The notes beneath the pieces were generated by a model that saw nothing but the letters and a program-made list of their open reading frames with translations, did no database searches and was not told the DNA's origin. The translations under genes were made by a program, and so were the position numbers. This document shows, piece by piece, positions 1 through 9,399 of a DNA stretch of 64,000 bases. The DNA is from Ochrobactrum sp. CM-21-5 (GTDB lineage Bacteria; Pseudomonadota; Alphaproteobacteria; Rhizobiales; Rhizobiaceae), in the NCBI RefSeq assembly GCF_014253075.1, contig NZ_JACLZJ010000001.1, positions 682,001-746,000 of the forward strand. Direction: 5' to 3'. The number at the start of each line of letters is the position of its first letter. Within the stretch, counting starts at the first letter, position 1.

Positions 1-66
1 GGCGGTGTGGCAGCTGGTGCGAAAGCCGCATTTGTGGGAAAAGACCCCGCACCAGCCGAGCGTTTT

Positions 67-1008
67 CTATATCGCGTCGGAAGAGGCGAGAAATGCCGAG
101 CCACGTCCGATAATGGATTGATCTTCCGCGCCGATGGCGTCGAGATCGCGTCCCTCATAGGGCAGTGACAGCAGGATGCGCCGGATTGCAGCCAGTCTGG
201 CGCGTCTCTTGTCGTTGGACCGGATGATGGTCCACGGCGCATAGCCGCTATCGGTGCGATCCAGCATGGTGTGGAGCGCGGCGGAATAATCGTGCCAGCG
301 TGAAATGCCGGCGACGTCCATGGGTGAGAATTTCCAGTTCTTCAGTGGGCTGTGACGGCGTTCATGAAAGCGCTTCAGCTGCATTTCCTGTCCGATGTCG
401 AGCCAGAATTTGAACAGGTGAATCCCGTCGGTCACGATCATACGCTCGAAGTCGGGCGTCTCTGTCAGGAATGTTTCGAGCTGTGTCGGCGTGCAGAATC
501 CCATGACCTGTTCCACACCGGCCCTGTTGTACCAGGAACGGTCAAAAGTAACGAACTCACCCGCCGTTGGAAAATGCGCAACATAGCGCTGGAAATACCA
601 CTGGCCGCTTTCGGTCTCGGTGGGCTTGGGCAGCGCGACATTGCGTGCGGTGCGGGGGTTCATGAATTGCCGGATGGTGAAGATCGTGCCGCCTTTTCCG
701 GCAGCGTCCCGCCCCTCGAAAACGCTCACGACCCGCCCGCCGGTTTCCTGAAGCCAATATTGCATTTTCACAAGTTCGATCTGCAATGCTTTCAAGACGG
801 CCTTGTATTCGTCAGACTTCATTTTCTCCGGATAAGGATAGTTGCCTGACTGCAAGGCATGATCGTCGACCCAGTTCGGGAGCTTGGGATTATCAATGTC
901 AAATTTGCGAATTTCTCCGTCGATCTCCAGCCTGATCGGTTTGATGCTGGCCAGAGACACGGTATTTTTGCTCTTCTTCTTGTTAGCTGTCTTGGAACTG
1001 TCACCCAC
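67..1008 (-). CDS. ppk2: Polyphosphate kinase 2 (PPK2 family)
   Basis: A 313-residue PPK2-family enzyme, which moves phosphate between polyphosphate and nucleoside diphosphates in the cytoplasm. The Walker A motif GRDAAGKGG lies near residues 99-107 and the Walker B/lid region [10 protein letters not shown] near 155-164. The length of about 300 residues fits single-domain PPK2 class I. The chosen start is GTG, with AAGGGAT a few bases upstream. The N-terminus is Lys/Ser-rich and low-complexity. It stands alone, head-to-head with the PhoR-like kinase at 1191, which hints at a shared phosphate theme. I cannot tell from sequence whether it prefers GDP or ADP. Family assignment is firm. Confidence 0.95.
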   Translation of the reverse strand: MGDSSKTANKKKSKNTVSLASIKPIRLEIDGEIRKFDIDNPKLPNWVDDHALQSGNYPYPEKMKSDEYKAVLKALQIELVKMQYWLQETGGRVVSVFEGRDAAGKGGTIFTIRQFMNPRTARNVALPKPTETESGQWYFQRYVAHFPTAGEFVTFDRSWYNRAGVEQVMGFCTPTQLETFLTETPDFERMIVTDGIHLFKFWLDIGQEMQLKRFHERRHSPLKNWKFSPMDVAGISRWHDYSAALHTMLDRTDSGYAPWTIIRSNDKRRARLAAIRRILLSLPYEGRDLDAIGAEDQSIIGRGSAFLASSDAI

Positions 1009-1190
1009 GGCAAATCCCTTTCGTTTATATCAAGGCATGATATGGGCTGTTTGAAAGCTGGGTAAAGGACGCTTTTCCAGATTTCGGCCAAGCCGTGTGG
1101 ACAGCCATGTTTGGGGACGTGGTATGAACGTAACTGGCACAAAAACGTCCCTGGGGCTGATTGAACGGGAAGTGTCTGAAGGAAAACCGG

Positions 1191-2483
1191 ATGAGTAAAG
1201 ACAATCGCCAACCCGATCTTGAACCTGCTGTCGACCAAACTCTCTTCGAGCCGCTGCGCCGGGTCAAGGGCGTGCTCATTGCAAGCATGGTTCTGGCGGT
1301 TTGCGTACTGGCGCTTGATCTACCCTTCTGGTTCCGGGCTGCTCTTCTGGCTCTCGTCGTTATGGGCGCAGTCTGGGTGGCGGCTGAAGCTGGTGGAGGC
1401 GAGCCTGATTCCGCACCCGTCCACGATGACGCCGCCAACGAAATGGCGGGGGTGTCGGGCGAGCGCCTTGCCGACCTTCTGACCGATCCCATGATCGTTT
1501 TCGACCATGGCGGAACGGTTCTTTTCACCAACACGGCCGCCGAGGAAGCCTTTCAGTCGCTGGAAGGTGGCACGGCGCTGTTTCTGCGCTTTCGCGCGCC
1601 GGAAATGCATGCGCTCATTCAAGGTGTCATCGCGGACGGCAAACCGCGCAGCATCGACTATTTCGAACGTGTGCCCATCGACCGCTGGTACAAGGCCATG
1701 GTCAAGGCGCTGCCGGATGAACATGGCGAGCCGGAACTGTTCGTTCTTCTTTTTCGCGATCAAAGCGAGACGCGGCGCATAGACCGTATGCGTTCGGATT
1801 TTATCGCCAATGCCAGCCACGAGCTGCGCACGCCGCTCGCTTCGCTGAGAGGGTTCATCGAAACCCTGCAAGGCCCCGCCCGCAACGACGCTGCCGCCCG
1901 CGATCGGTTTCTGGACATCATGCAGAAACAGGCCGAGCGCATGTCTCGCCTGATCGATGATCTCTTGTCACTGTCCCGTCTGGAGATGCGGGCGCATCTC
2001 GCGGTCAATGAATGTGTCGATCTGACGGCTATACTCAACCATGTCGCGGATACGCTGACGCCATTGGCAAGCAATCTGGATATCACCATCGAGCGCAACT
2101 TGCCGGAATATCCCGTAAAGGTGACGGGCGCGCGTGATGAACTCATTCAGGTGTTCCAGAATCTACTTGAGAACGCGTGCAAATATGGACAGGGCGGCAA
2201 ACGCGTTATCGTCAAGCTTGAGCGAGACGACAGTGGTGCCGCGCCGGAAGTGGTCGCTTCAGTGCAGGATTTCGGGCCGGGCATTGCGCCGGAACATCTG
2301 CCGCGCCTGACGGAACGTTTCTATCGCATCGATGTCGAAACGAGCCGTGCGCACAAGGGCACGGGTCTTGGACTGGCGATCGTGAAACACATTCTCGCGC
2401 GCCATCGCGGCCGCCTTGTGGTGCGCTCACAGCTGGGAGAAGGCTCGGCCTTCGTGGTCCGCTTGCCGGAGCGTGCCGGATAA
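1191..2483 (+). CDS. phoR: PhoR-like sensor histidine kinase
   Basis: A 430-residue membrane histidine kinase of the PhoR type. Two hydrophobic segments near residues 27-45 and 48-65 form a short membrane hairpin with almost no periplasmic loop, as in PhoR. A PAS-like region follows at about 90-190. The phospho-acceptor is in SHELRTPL (His210), and the ATPase domain shows DFGPGIAPEHL and GTGLGLAIVKH. The start is ATG at 1191, after AAGGAAAA; an in-frame ATG at 1161 lacks a ribosome site. Known PhoR proteins sense phosphate status through Pst/PhoU and act on PhoB. No pst or phoB gene follows here, so the partner must be elsewhere and the symbol is by similarity only. Confidence 0.85.
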   Translation: MSKDNRQPDLEPAVDQTLFEPLRRVKGVLIASMVLAVCVLALDLPFWFRAALLALVVMGAVWVAAEAGGGEPDSAPVHDDAANEMAGVSGERLADLLTDPMIVFDHGGTVLFTNTAAEEAFQSLEGGTALFLRFRAPEMHALIQGVIADGKPRSIDYFERVPIDRWYKAMVKALPDEHGEPELFVLLFRDQSETRRIDRMRSDFIANASHELRTPLASLRGFIETLQGPARNDAAARDRFLDIMQKQAERMSRLIDDLLSLSRLEMRAHLAVNECVDLTAILNHVADTLTPLASNLDITIERNLPEYPVKVTGARDELIQVFQNLLENACKYGQGGKRVIVKLERDDSGAAPEVVASVQDFGPGIAPEHLPRLTERFYRIDVETSRAHKGTGLGLAIVKHILARHRGRLVVRSQLGEGSAFVVRLPERAG

Positions 2484-2520
2484 TCAGATCATCTGACGGG
2501 GTGCTTTGAAGCAGTCCCGG

Positions 2521-3651
2521 TTATCGCGAGAGCTTGCGCAGCAGCTTCCATTTTAGGGGGCGGAGTTTTTGATAAAGCCATGTCGAGCGAAGCTGCTCCA
2601 CGCTGCCCTGCGCCATGAGCGAGACGCGTCCGCGCAGGCTGACTGGCCTGATGTAATCGCGCAAATGAATGCTGTGGTCCGCGAAATCGGCTTTCCACGG
2701 CTCATTGCCGAAGCCAAGATCCAGACAGGAATAGCTGTCGGATTTGAGGCTTTGAATGAGCGTGTGGATCAGAACCTTCCCCGGTGAATATCGGCTCCAT
2801 ATACCATCTTCGAAGGACGGGACCATCGCGCAGTAATGTCCGTTGCGAGTGACGCTCCACATGGTGGCGATGATCTCCCCATCGACTGAAAGCGCCGACA
2901 GATGCAGTGCGTTTTTCTGTGCCAGCGGCTCGCTTGCAATCTCGAAGAAGCGCCGTTTTTCAGGGTGGGCATCGAAGCCGGGAACTTTTGTTTCTTCAAA
3001 GCGGCGCTGTTTTTGCCGGAACATGGCTTCCAGAACCGTGCTCCGTTCATCTTCCGATCTGGTGACGAAGAAGCGGAATCGGCCAGCATGGCGCAGCGCT
3101 TTTGCGCGCTTGCGGATACCTTTGAAACGGCGGATCGATGCTCCGATCTCCTCAATCGGCCTGTCGAGCGTGATCCAGTGGGCGGACGCGGTGGAATCCT
3201 TGTTCGCAATGTCCCAGAAAGGGTTTGCCTTGCCTTCGATCAGCTGCGGCATCTTTTCAAAATGCGCGATGTCGAAAGGGGGCAGCGCGGCAAAAATCCG
3301 GCGCAGCAGATACTTTGTCTCGGCCTTCGTCCATCGAGGTGTATTCGGAAAAATGACAGGCGCGTTATAATCGCTTACACCGTCATCCACGAAATAGAGG
3401 ATGCGCGCGCCATAGCGGCGCAGAATGCACAAGGGAACAAAAAGGATCGGCTGGCGGTTTTGATCGCGCACTTCAACGAGGCACAATTGCGCCTTGTGGG
3501 CGATGCCGTAGCTTGCTTCCCACGCCCGCAAAAAACTTTTCGACTGAAATACGAACAGTGCGCTACCGCTATCGTCGTCGGCGTCCGGCCAGGCGTCCGA
3601 CAGGCGGGCGACGCAGTCGTGCACTTCGATATGAAAATCAGTACCCGACAT
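2521..3651 (-). CDS. GNAT-fold acyltransferase, BcsL/CelD (FemAB-like) family
   Basis: A protein of about 376 residues resembling the CelD/BcsL acetyltransferases found in rhizobial polysaccharide loci. Visible cues are the FVPLCILRRYG segment near the N-terminus, a basic stretch around RFKGIRKRAKALRHAG, and a C-terminal GNAT-like core with IIATMWSVTRNGHYCAMVPSF and SYSCLDLGFGNEPWK. There is no signal peptide, so it is probably cytoplasmic. The start is the ATG at 3651, preceded by AAAGG; a TTG directly before it is less likely. It neighbours glycosyltransferases, suggesting it acylates a sugar or carrier-linked saccharide. The substrate is unknown. Confidence 0.75.
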   Translation of the reverse strand: MSGTDFHIEVHDCVARLSDAWPDADDDSGSALFVFQSKSFLRAWEASYGIAHKAQLCLVEVRDQNRQPILFVPLCILRRYGARILYFVDDGVSDYNAPVIFPNTPRWTKAETKYLLRRIFAALPPFDIAHFEKMPQLIEGKANPFWDIANKDSTASAHWITLDRPIEEIGASIRRFKGIRKRAKALRHAGRFRFFVTRSEDERSTVLEAMFRQKQRRFEETKVPGFDAHPEKRRFFEIASEPLAQKNALHLSALSVDGEIIATMWSVTRNGHYCAMVPSFEDGIWSRYSPGKVLIHTLIQSLKSDSYSCLDLGFGNEPWKADFADHSIHLRDYIRPVSLRGRVSLMAQGSVEQLRSTWLYQKLRPLKWKLLRKLSR

Positions 3652-3854
3652 CAAAACCTTTCAAAACAACGCTTCGATTTTTGACTGCATGAGCGTAATC
3701 CATACGCGCCAACGAATCCGCATCGCACAATTTGGTGTTTAGTCGATTTGAAACCAAAGGAAACTATGAAATGCTGAACGGCATCCATATTTGATTGTGT
3801 AGGATGCAGCAAAACAGTGATGCCCGGGCCCTGAGCCCCCGGGGGGGTGGGACC

Positions 3855-4853
3855 ATGTCTGTTTCAATTGTTATTAAGACCTTGAATGAGGAAGCGCGCA
3901 TTGCTGCCGCTATCGAAAGTGCGCTGGCGGCTCTTCCTCAGGGGGATATCGAGGTCATTGTCGCCGACAGCGGCTCGACCGACCGCACTGTGGAACTCGC
4001 TAGCGCTTATCCGGTCCGGGTCGTGCAGATTGAGCCGCCTGCAAAGGCCAGTTGCGGACTGGGGCCGCAGCTGGGTTTTCAGTATTCGACAAAGCCGTTC
4101 GTCTGCCTCATCGACGGGGACATGATCCTCGAAAAAGATTTCCTGCCGGCTGCATTACAGTTTCTTGACGCGCATCCCGAAACGGGAGGTGTTACCGGCC
4201 ATGTCGTCGACCAGATTCTGGAAAGCCTGGAATTCCAGCGTCGCGCGCGGCGTCATTCTCCCGAAAAGCGCACCGGCGATATCGACCGGATGAATGGCGG
4301 CGGTCTTTATCGTCGCAGCGCCGTGGAGCAGGCGGGCTATTTTTCGGACCGCAATCTGCATGGGCATGAGGAATTCGATGCGGGCGTGCGCCTGCGCAGC
4401 CAAGGCTGGAAGCTGTATCGGCTCGATCAGCCCTTCGTTCAGCATTTCGGTTATTCCATGAACGCCTATAAATTGCTGCTGCGTCGCTGGAAGAGCAAGT
4501 ATCTGCGCGGGACGGGAGAGGTATTGCGTGGAGCGATCGGCAAGCCGCACCTGCCAAACGTGATACGGGAATTGCCGGAGCTACGTTTGTGGGGCGCAAT
4601 TTATCTTTGGTGGCTGGCGACAGTCGCGGCGCTTGTCGTCGTTCCGGGCTGGCCGTGGGCCATTCTCGCCGCGCTGGTTTTGGCAATTCTGCCGTTCGCC
4701 TTGATGTCGATCCGCGAACGCAGCATCGGACTTGGAATCTATGCTGTCGTTGCCTGGATATTTCATGCAGCAGCTTTGCCGCTGGGCTTCTTCCAGCCGC
4801 GCCGCGATCCAAAAGACTGGATTGAAAGCCGGATCGTGAAAGAGCGCGCATAA
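3855..4853 (+). CDS. Glycosyltransferase family 2 with C-terminal membrane segments
   Basis: A 332-residue GT2 enzyme (GT-A fold). It opens with the classic VSIVIKTLNEE strand; the metal-binding region is CLIDGDMIL and an acidic motif HEEFD follows near the middle. The C-terminal third has two hydrophobic segments (about residues 248-285 and 295-320), anchoring it to the inner membrane. It probably adds a sugar to a lipid-linked oligosaccharide on the cytoplasmic face. The ATG at 3855 follows a very G-rich stretch that serves as ribosome site; an ATG at 3804 in frame would add 17 residues. It lies between the BcsL-like gene and the wzx gene, which reads toward it. Confidence 0.85.
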   Translation: MSVSIVIKTLNEEARIAAAIESALAALPQGDIEVIVADSGSTDRTVELASAYPVRVVQIEPPAKASCGLGPQLGFQYSTKPFVCLIDGDMILEKDFLPAALQFLDAHPETGGVTGHVVDQILESLEFQRRARRHSPEKRTGDIDRMNGGGLYRRSAVEQAGYFSDRNLHGHEEFDAGVRLRSQGWKLYRLDQPFVQHFGYSMNAYKLLLRRWKSKYLRGTGEVLRGAIGKPHLPNVIRELPELRLWGAIYLWWLATVAALVVVPGWPWAILAALVLAILPFALMSIRERSIGLGIYAVVAWIFHAAALPLGFFQPRRDPKDWIESRIVKERA

Positions 4854-4879
4854 GGCGCCCTCCGGATCTGGTTATCGGA

Positions 4880-6181
4880 TCAGAGGCGGCTCGCCTCCAA
4901 AGTGTGGCTTTTTTGGGCGGCTGCGCGACTTTTCCTGACGAGATGGAAGACGCAGAACCATGAAGCCAGAACGATGCTCAGTTCGATGAAATAGATTGCT
5001 GCAAAAGTACCGGTAATCGGCGCGAACCATGTCGCTGCGGCAAGAAGCGGAGCGCCGATAAGATTGCCGGTATTGAGAACCGCTGCTCGATAAGTGTGCT
5101 GGCTTGCAGCTCCCAGCAGATCGACAGCCATCGACCAGAGTGCCACGAGAATGGTGATCCAGCACAATGTACGGCAGAACGTGATCAGTGAATCGTATTC
5201 GTGCCCGAACAGATATGGAAGATAAGGCGCGGCAACGAAAATGATCAGGGATGTCAGCGTGCCGACGAGAAACGCCACGCCGAGAAGCCGCAATGTAATG
5301 GGCAGCGCGTTGTGGATGCCGTTCGTGCTTGCCAGCGCCAGGCGAGGGTAGACAAGGCGGTTCATCGCCTCGATGGTCAGCATGCTGCTGTCGATGATGC
5401 GGCGCGTCACGCCGTAGCTGCCCACGATACTGGGCGATACCAGCGTTCCAAGCAGCAGAAGGTCGGCATTCTGCCGGATCGCCTGGAAGATGAACTGCGA
5501 GGCGAACATGATGCCCAGTCGCACTTCATCGCGCACGATGCGATATGTCGGCGGGCCGAGTCTGCGCAGGAGCCATCCATAGCCCACCGCCACCAGAACA
5601 TGACAGCCGAATTGCCAATAGGCCCATTCGACCACCGTTGAAATGTTGAAAACAAGACATGCGACGACGGCGGTGATCGTTCGCGCCACGGCAAAACCGA
5701 CCACCGAAAGATTGGCGGATACGAAGTCCGTATGTGCGATGTATATTTGCTCGACAAGAAGAATGGCTCGCACCAGCACGATATTGGTGACGAGAAGCAG
5801 GAAAAGTCCGAAATAATTATTTGCGAATTCAGGCGTGGAGCTGAGCCAGAACGGCAATATCAACATGCCAAGAGCAACGAGTATGACGCCACTGACGACG
5901 ATGAGGATAATGTTGTGCCCGAGCATGGCCGGATAGATCGCGCGGTTTTGTGCAACCCGCCGCACGAGACTTTCCGCGCCGCCAAGCCCGCATATATATG
6001 TCGCAATGGTTGTAACGGCCATCACTGCCACGAAGAGGCCGAACTCGTGGGAACCGAGAAAACGGGCCAGAATTGCGAAAGTGAAGAGCTGCGCGACATT
6101 GGCGACAAAAAGGCTGCCGCTGGACGCAGCATAGGAAAGCAAGGTTGGCCAATAACGTTTCAAAATATCCATGCTGCGCAT
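4880..6181 (-). CDS. Polysaccharide flippase, Wzx/MATE-like (MOP superfamily)
   Basis: A membrane protein of about 430 residues with roughly 12 hydrophobic segments, typical of oligosaccharide flippases that move lipid-linked repeat units across the inner membrane. The N-terminus includes NVAQLFTFAILARFLGSHEF, the usual first-helix pattern. The start is uncertain: ATG at 6181, ATG at 6172, or TTG at 6220. Upstream there is an ATG at 6257 with a good GGAG ribosome site that opens only a 13-codon frame (MSETSSASEAKPN), ending in TGA overlapped by the TTG. This leader sits in the loop of a 20-bp inverted repeat (6206-6291). It may be a coupled leader or the relic of a frameshifted N-terminus. 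Confidence 0.85.
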   Translation of the reverse strand: MRSMDILKRYWPTLLSYAASSGSLFVANVAQLFTFAILARFLGSHEFGLFVAVMAVTTIATYICGLGGAESLVRRVAQNRAIYPAMLGHNIILIVVSGVILVALGMLILPFWLSSTPEFANNYFGLFLLLVTNIVLVRAILLVEQIYIAHTDFVSANLSVVGFAVARTITAVVACLVFNISTVVEWAYWQFGCHVLVAVGYGWLLRRLGPPTYRIVRDEVRLGIMFASQFIFQAIRQNADLLLLGTLVSPSIVGSYGVTRRIIDSSMLTIEAMNRLVYPRLALASTNGIHNALPITLRLLGVAFLVGTLTSLIIFVAAPYLPYLFGHEYDSLITFCRTLCWITILVALWSMAVDLLGAASQHTYRAAVLNTGNLIGAPLLAAATWFAPITGTFAAIYFIELSIVLASWFCVFHLVRKSRAAAQKSHTLEASRL

Positions 6182-6205
6182 TCGGGGCAATATCGTCCAC
6201 ACTTT

Positions 6206-6291
6206 AGGGTCTGTACTCAATTAGGCTTCGCTTCTGAAGCAGAGGAAGTTTCGCTCATACCGCGCTCCAAACCTAATTGAGTACAGATCCT
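6206..6291. repeat. 20-bp inverted repeat enclosing the wzx leader
   Basis: The left arm AGGGTCTGTACTCAATTAGG (6206-6225) and right arm CCTAATTGAGTACAGATCCT (6272-6291) are complementary at 19 of 20 positions and enclose 46 bp. Read on the minus strand, the loop holds a GGAG ribosome site, an ATG (6257) and 13 codons. The left arm contains the leader stop codon and the TTG that could start wzx. It could be a regulatory hairpin, a small palindromic mobile repeat, or an invertible segment. No target-site duplication or recombinase gene is visible nearby. Confidence 0.7.
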
Positions 6292-6560
6292 GGGTCGAAC
6301 AGCGCCGGAACCCACAACGAGCAGGCAGACGAGCTTCTGCGCGGCATGTCAAAGCTTGTACCTTCCTTAACCCTGAAATTTATATCGTCAAAGCTCTTGT
6401 ATCGAGAAACTGCGATAAATAACCGTATTAAGTGAGTGTTCTGTATTGTCGGGGAGTTTTCTAAGCAAATTTCTTTGTATTAACCATTTTTTTTAATCTT
6501 CTCGGCTAATGAGCAATGAGCGCCATAGTTGCGCTGGCCTGGTAACTGTAGGGATAGCTA
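6292..6560. other. AT-rich intergenic region upstream of the chain-length regulator
   Basis: AT-rich spacer between the divergent wzx and wzz-like genes, with T-runs close to the downstream start. It probably carries promoters for both. No clear operator or structured RNA was seen here beyond the adjacent inverted repeat. Confidence 0.5.
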
Positions 6561-8084
6561 ATGTACACCTTGCGCGATCTTGCCTCCAAGGCTCAGGCGC
6601 CTGCCGTTGGCAGGAGCCGCCCGAACGCGCCCGAGGGATGGCCCCAGGCCGTCACGCCACAACAGATTGCGACGCAAGAAGACGAGCGGCGGGTGGACCG
6701 TCGGGCCAGCAGAGGGCTGCTGCTGCCGCAGATCGACCTTCTCGATGCGGTGCAATGGGTTCGCGATCGCTGGCTATGGATTGCGATGTTCGCCATTGCG
6801 GGCGCTCTGATCGGGATCGCGTATGGCATGACGGCGAAGCCACGCTATACAGCCTATACCGACATGCTGGTGCCGCCGGCCGGATTGCAGCTTTTGCCAA
6901 ACGATGTTTATGCGCAGAGCCTTCAGGCCGATGCCCAGATTCTCGATATTGAAAGCAAGATGAAGGTGCTTGAATCGGGCAATGTGCTGCGCCGGGTGGT
7001 CAGCGACCTCAACCTCCAGAGCGACCCGGAATTCGTTCCTCCCCCGGGGGACTTCAGTTTGAAGGCATTGTTCGGCCTCGGCAAGCCGCAGAGGCCGTCG
7101 GACGATACGCTGACGGCCATCCGCGCATTGTCGCAGCGCATCAGGGTTAGCCGTCCCGAGCGCTCCTACCTGATCACTATCGGTGTCTGGACCGATAACC
7201 CCGAGAAGTCTGTCAAGGTTGCCGACACGCTGGCGCAGGCCTTCCAGGAGGAAGTTGCGCAGGCTGATGCGGACGGCGCGGGACGCGCCGCCGCGGCCTT
7301 GTCGGAACGCCTTGCCTCCCTGCAAAAGGCGGCGACCGAGTCTGAAGAGAAAGTTGCAGCTTTCCGCCGCGCGCACGGCCTGCAAACCTCCGGTGGCGAA
7401 CTTGTCAGCACGCGGTCGATGGAGCAGATATCCACGAAGCTGGTGGATGCAAGGGCGCGTCAAGCCGACGCGCGTACACGCTATGAAGAACTGACCAGAG
7501 ATGCGGGCAGTGCGGTTGACCCCGCCAGCACCTTGCAATCGCCGACGATGACCAATCTTCGCGGGCAGTATGCGACGCTCAGGCAGCGCTATGACGCTCT
7601 GACGATGACTTATGGTCCGCGTTATCCCGAGCTGATCAACACGCAGCGGCAGCTCGACGGACTGCAACAGCAGATCGTACAGGAGCGGGCGCGCATCCTG
7701 CGCGCGGCGAAAGTCGATCTCGATCAGGCGAATGCGGTGGTCGAAGCCTTGAGCGCCCAGGCAGCAACGGCGCGTTCCGCCGTTGCTCTCGACAACGACG
7801 CTCAGGTGCAGCTCTCGGATCTCGAGCGGGACATGGCGGCCAAGGTGGCTATCTACAATACATTCCTGACCCGCTCGTCCGAAACCAACCAGCGCCAGCA
7901 GCTGGATGCGACGAACATCCGTGTGATTTCGACCGCAATTCCGCCGCTCAGCCGAAGCTGGCCACCGAGAACAATGCTGCTTGCGGCGGCGGGCGGCATC
8001 GGTGGGTTTGGCCTCGGCATGGCTTTGGCGTTGGCACTCGGTTATCTTGGCGCATGGCGCAGGAACTATGAAGGCCGTGTCTGA
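6561..8084 (+). CDS. Wzz/GumC-type polysaccharide co-polymerase (no kinase domain)
   Basis: A 507-residue inner-membrane protein of the Wzz/GNVR (PCP) type, which sets chain length and assists export of surface polysaccharides. The first membrane helix (about 74-92, WLWIAMFAIAGALIGIAYG) is followed by a large periplasmic coiled-coil region rich in Ala, Gln and Glu. The second helix lies near the C-terminus, after the proline-rich segment IPPLSRSWPP that is a hallmark of these proteins. The protein ends about 25 residues after that helix, so the cytoplasmic BY-kinase domain of ExoP/Wzc-type proteins is absent. It overlaps the next gene by 17 bp, indicating an operon. Confidence 0.88.
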   Translation: MYTLRDLASKAQAPAVGRSRPNAPEGWPQAVTPQQIATQEDERRVDRRASRGLLLPQIDLLDAVQWVRDRWLWIAMFAIAGALIGIAYGMTAKPRYTAYTDMLVPPAGLQLLPNDVYAQSLQADAQILDIESKMKVLESGNVLRRVVSDLNLQSDPEFVPPPGDFSLKALFGLGKPQRPSDDTLTAIRALSQRIRVSRPERSYLITIGVWTDNPEKSVKVADTLAQAFQEEVAQADADGAGRAAAALSERLASLQKAATESEEKVAAFRRAHGLQTSGGELVSTRSMEQISTKLVDARARQADARTRYEELTRDAGSAVDPASTLQSPTMTNLRGQYATLRQRYDALTMTYGPRYPELINTQRQLDGLQQQIVQERARILRAAKVDLDQANAVVEALSAQAATARSAVALDNDAQVQLSDLERDMAAKVAIYNTFLTRSSETNQRQQLDATNIRVISTAIPPLSRSWPPRTMLLAAAGGIGGFGLGMALALALGYLGAWRRNYEGRV

Positions 8085-9372
8085 ATTGACCGCCACTCAC
8101 CCGCGCGGTGTCCAGCCGGTTGCCGTGTCTTCCACGTTCGGAGCGGCGCTCTTTCTGCTCATGATCCTGTTTCTGTGGATCGGCACAAATCCGTATTTCG
8201 ATCTTGAGCAGGTAACCGGCGTTACCGCTACTGCCAGCCATTCAAGCCTTCTCAATCAGCTCGTGACTCTGGCGCTGACGGGAAGCATTGTGTTTTGTGG
8301 TTTCAATAGCCCTTTGCGTGATAGCATTTTCCGGCCACGCACATTGCTGTTCCTCATTTTCTTCTGGCTGTTTTTTACGGCCCTTCTGTCTGCCCACCCG
8401 CTGATTGCCAGCAGAAAAGTGGTCCTCTCGATCCTGACGGCGTTCAACGCCAGCGTGTTTCTGCTGCTGCCGCGATCCGAGCAGCAGATGGTACGTCTGC
8501 TGCTCGCGGGCGCACTCATAACGCTTGGATTTGCTTATTTCGGGGTTGTTTTTCTACCGCAGCGGGCGATCCATCTGGCCACCGACACAATCGAACCCAT
8601 GCTGGCGGGGGCGTGGCGCGGCCACTATATGCACAAGAATGCGGCGGCGGTCGCTCTCGTTCTGCTCAGCTTCTTCGGCCTCTATGCCTGGTCGAATGGC
8701 CTGCGCAAAATCGGTGTGGCGATTGTGGTGCTATGTGTGTTTTTCCTCCTGCATACAGGAGGCAAGACTGCCACGGCGATGCTGCCTTTCATCGTGGTGA
8801 TGTCGCTGATATTCAATCGCTGGAAATGGACGCGCATACCGATTGCCATCGGCGGCGTTGCTGCCTTCAATTTTGTGGCCGTCGGCGCTGCCGTTTTTCC
8901 GCCTTTGCGCGACTTCGTGTCGAGCCTCGGCGTCGATGCGACCTTCACCAATCGTTCCGATATATGGCGTATCGCATTCTCCGCGATCGCGGCGAAGCCT
9001 ATCTTCGGTTATGGGCTGGATTCGTTCTGGAAAACGCCGGAAATGGTTTATGCCGGGGGCGGTGGAGCAACCTGGGCGGTTGCTGCGTTCAATGCGCATA
9101 ACGCTTATCTGGACATGATGATCAATGCGGGCGTGCCGGGCCTGATCCTCGTTCTCATCTGGCTGATGGTTCTACCGCTGCGCTATCTCGCCGAGGCCGA
9201 GAAATCAGGGAATCCTTCTGCCCTGACAATGCTATTCATCCGCCTTTGGCTTTACGGATTATATATGTCTTGCATGGAAAGTATCTTCTTCCAGAATGGT
9301 GGTCCCTTGTGGTTCTGCACGATGGCTGCCATTTTTGGCATGCGCTTGCAGGCAAGGGCGAAATTGGTCTGA
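8068..9372 (+). CDS. O-antigen polymerase/ligase family membrane protein (Wzy-like)
   Basis: A 434-residue multispanning membrane protein of the O-antigen ligase/polymerase family (Wzy_C domain). It has about ten to twelve hydrophobic segments and a long periplasmic loop in the C-terminal half containing NRSDIWRIAF and GYGLDSFW, which match the conserved WzyC/WaaL loop. It probably polymerises flipped repeat units in the periplasm. The start is the ATG at 8068, preceded by GCAGGA, overlapping the co-polymerase gene by 17 bp. An in-frame ATG at 7981 lies deep inside that gene and is unlikely. Whether it is polymerase or ligase cannot be settled from sequence, but its neighbours favour polymerase. 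Confidence 0.85.
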   Translation: MKAVSELTATHPRGVQPVAVSSTFGAALFLLMILFLWIGTNPYFDLEQVTGVTATASHSSLLNQLVTLALTGSIVFCGFNSPLRDSIFRPRTLLFLIFFWLFFTALLSAHPLIASRKVVLSILTAFNASVFLLLPRSEQQMVRLLLAGALITLGFAYFGVVFLPQRAIHLATDTIEPMLAGAWRGHYMHKNAAAVALVLLSFFGLYAWSNGLRKIGVAIVVLCVFFLLHTGGKTATAMLPFIVVMSLIFNRWKWTRIPIAIGGVAAFNFVAVGAAVFPPLRDFVSSLGVDATFTNRSDIWRIAFSAIAAKPIFGYGLDSFWKTPEMVYAGGGGATWAVAAFNAHNAYLDMMINAGVPGLILVLIWLMVLPLRYLAEAEKSGNPSALTMLFIRLWLYGLYMSCMESIFFQNGGPLWFCTMAAIFGMRLQARAKLV

Positions 9373-9399
9373 AATGGCGGGGCGAAGCCGGGGGGCGAA

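Noticed and set aside
13-56. Inverted repeat GCTGGTGCG/CGCACCAGC downstream of ppk2
   Set aside because: A 26-base loop and no T-run make a terminator unlikely. The upstream neighbour is outside the window, so it cannot be judged.
6206-6291. An insertion sequence or MITE at the wzx leader
   Set aside because: The inverted arms look transposon-like, but no target-site duplication or second copy is seen. Kept as a repeat of unknown origin only.
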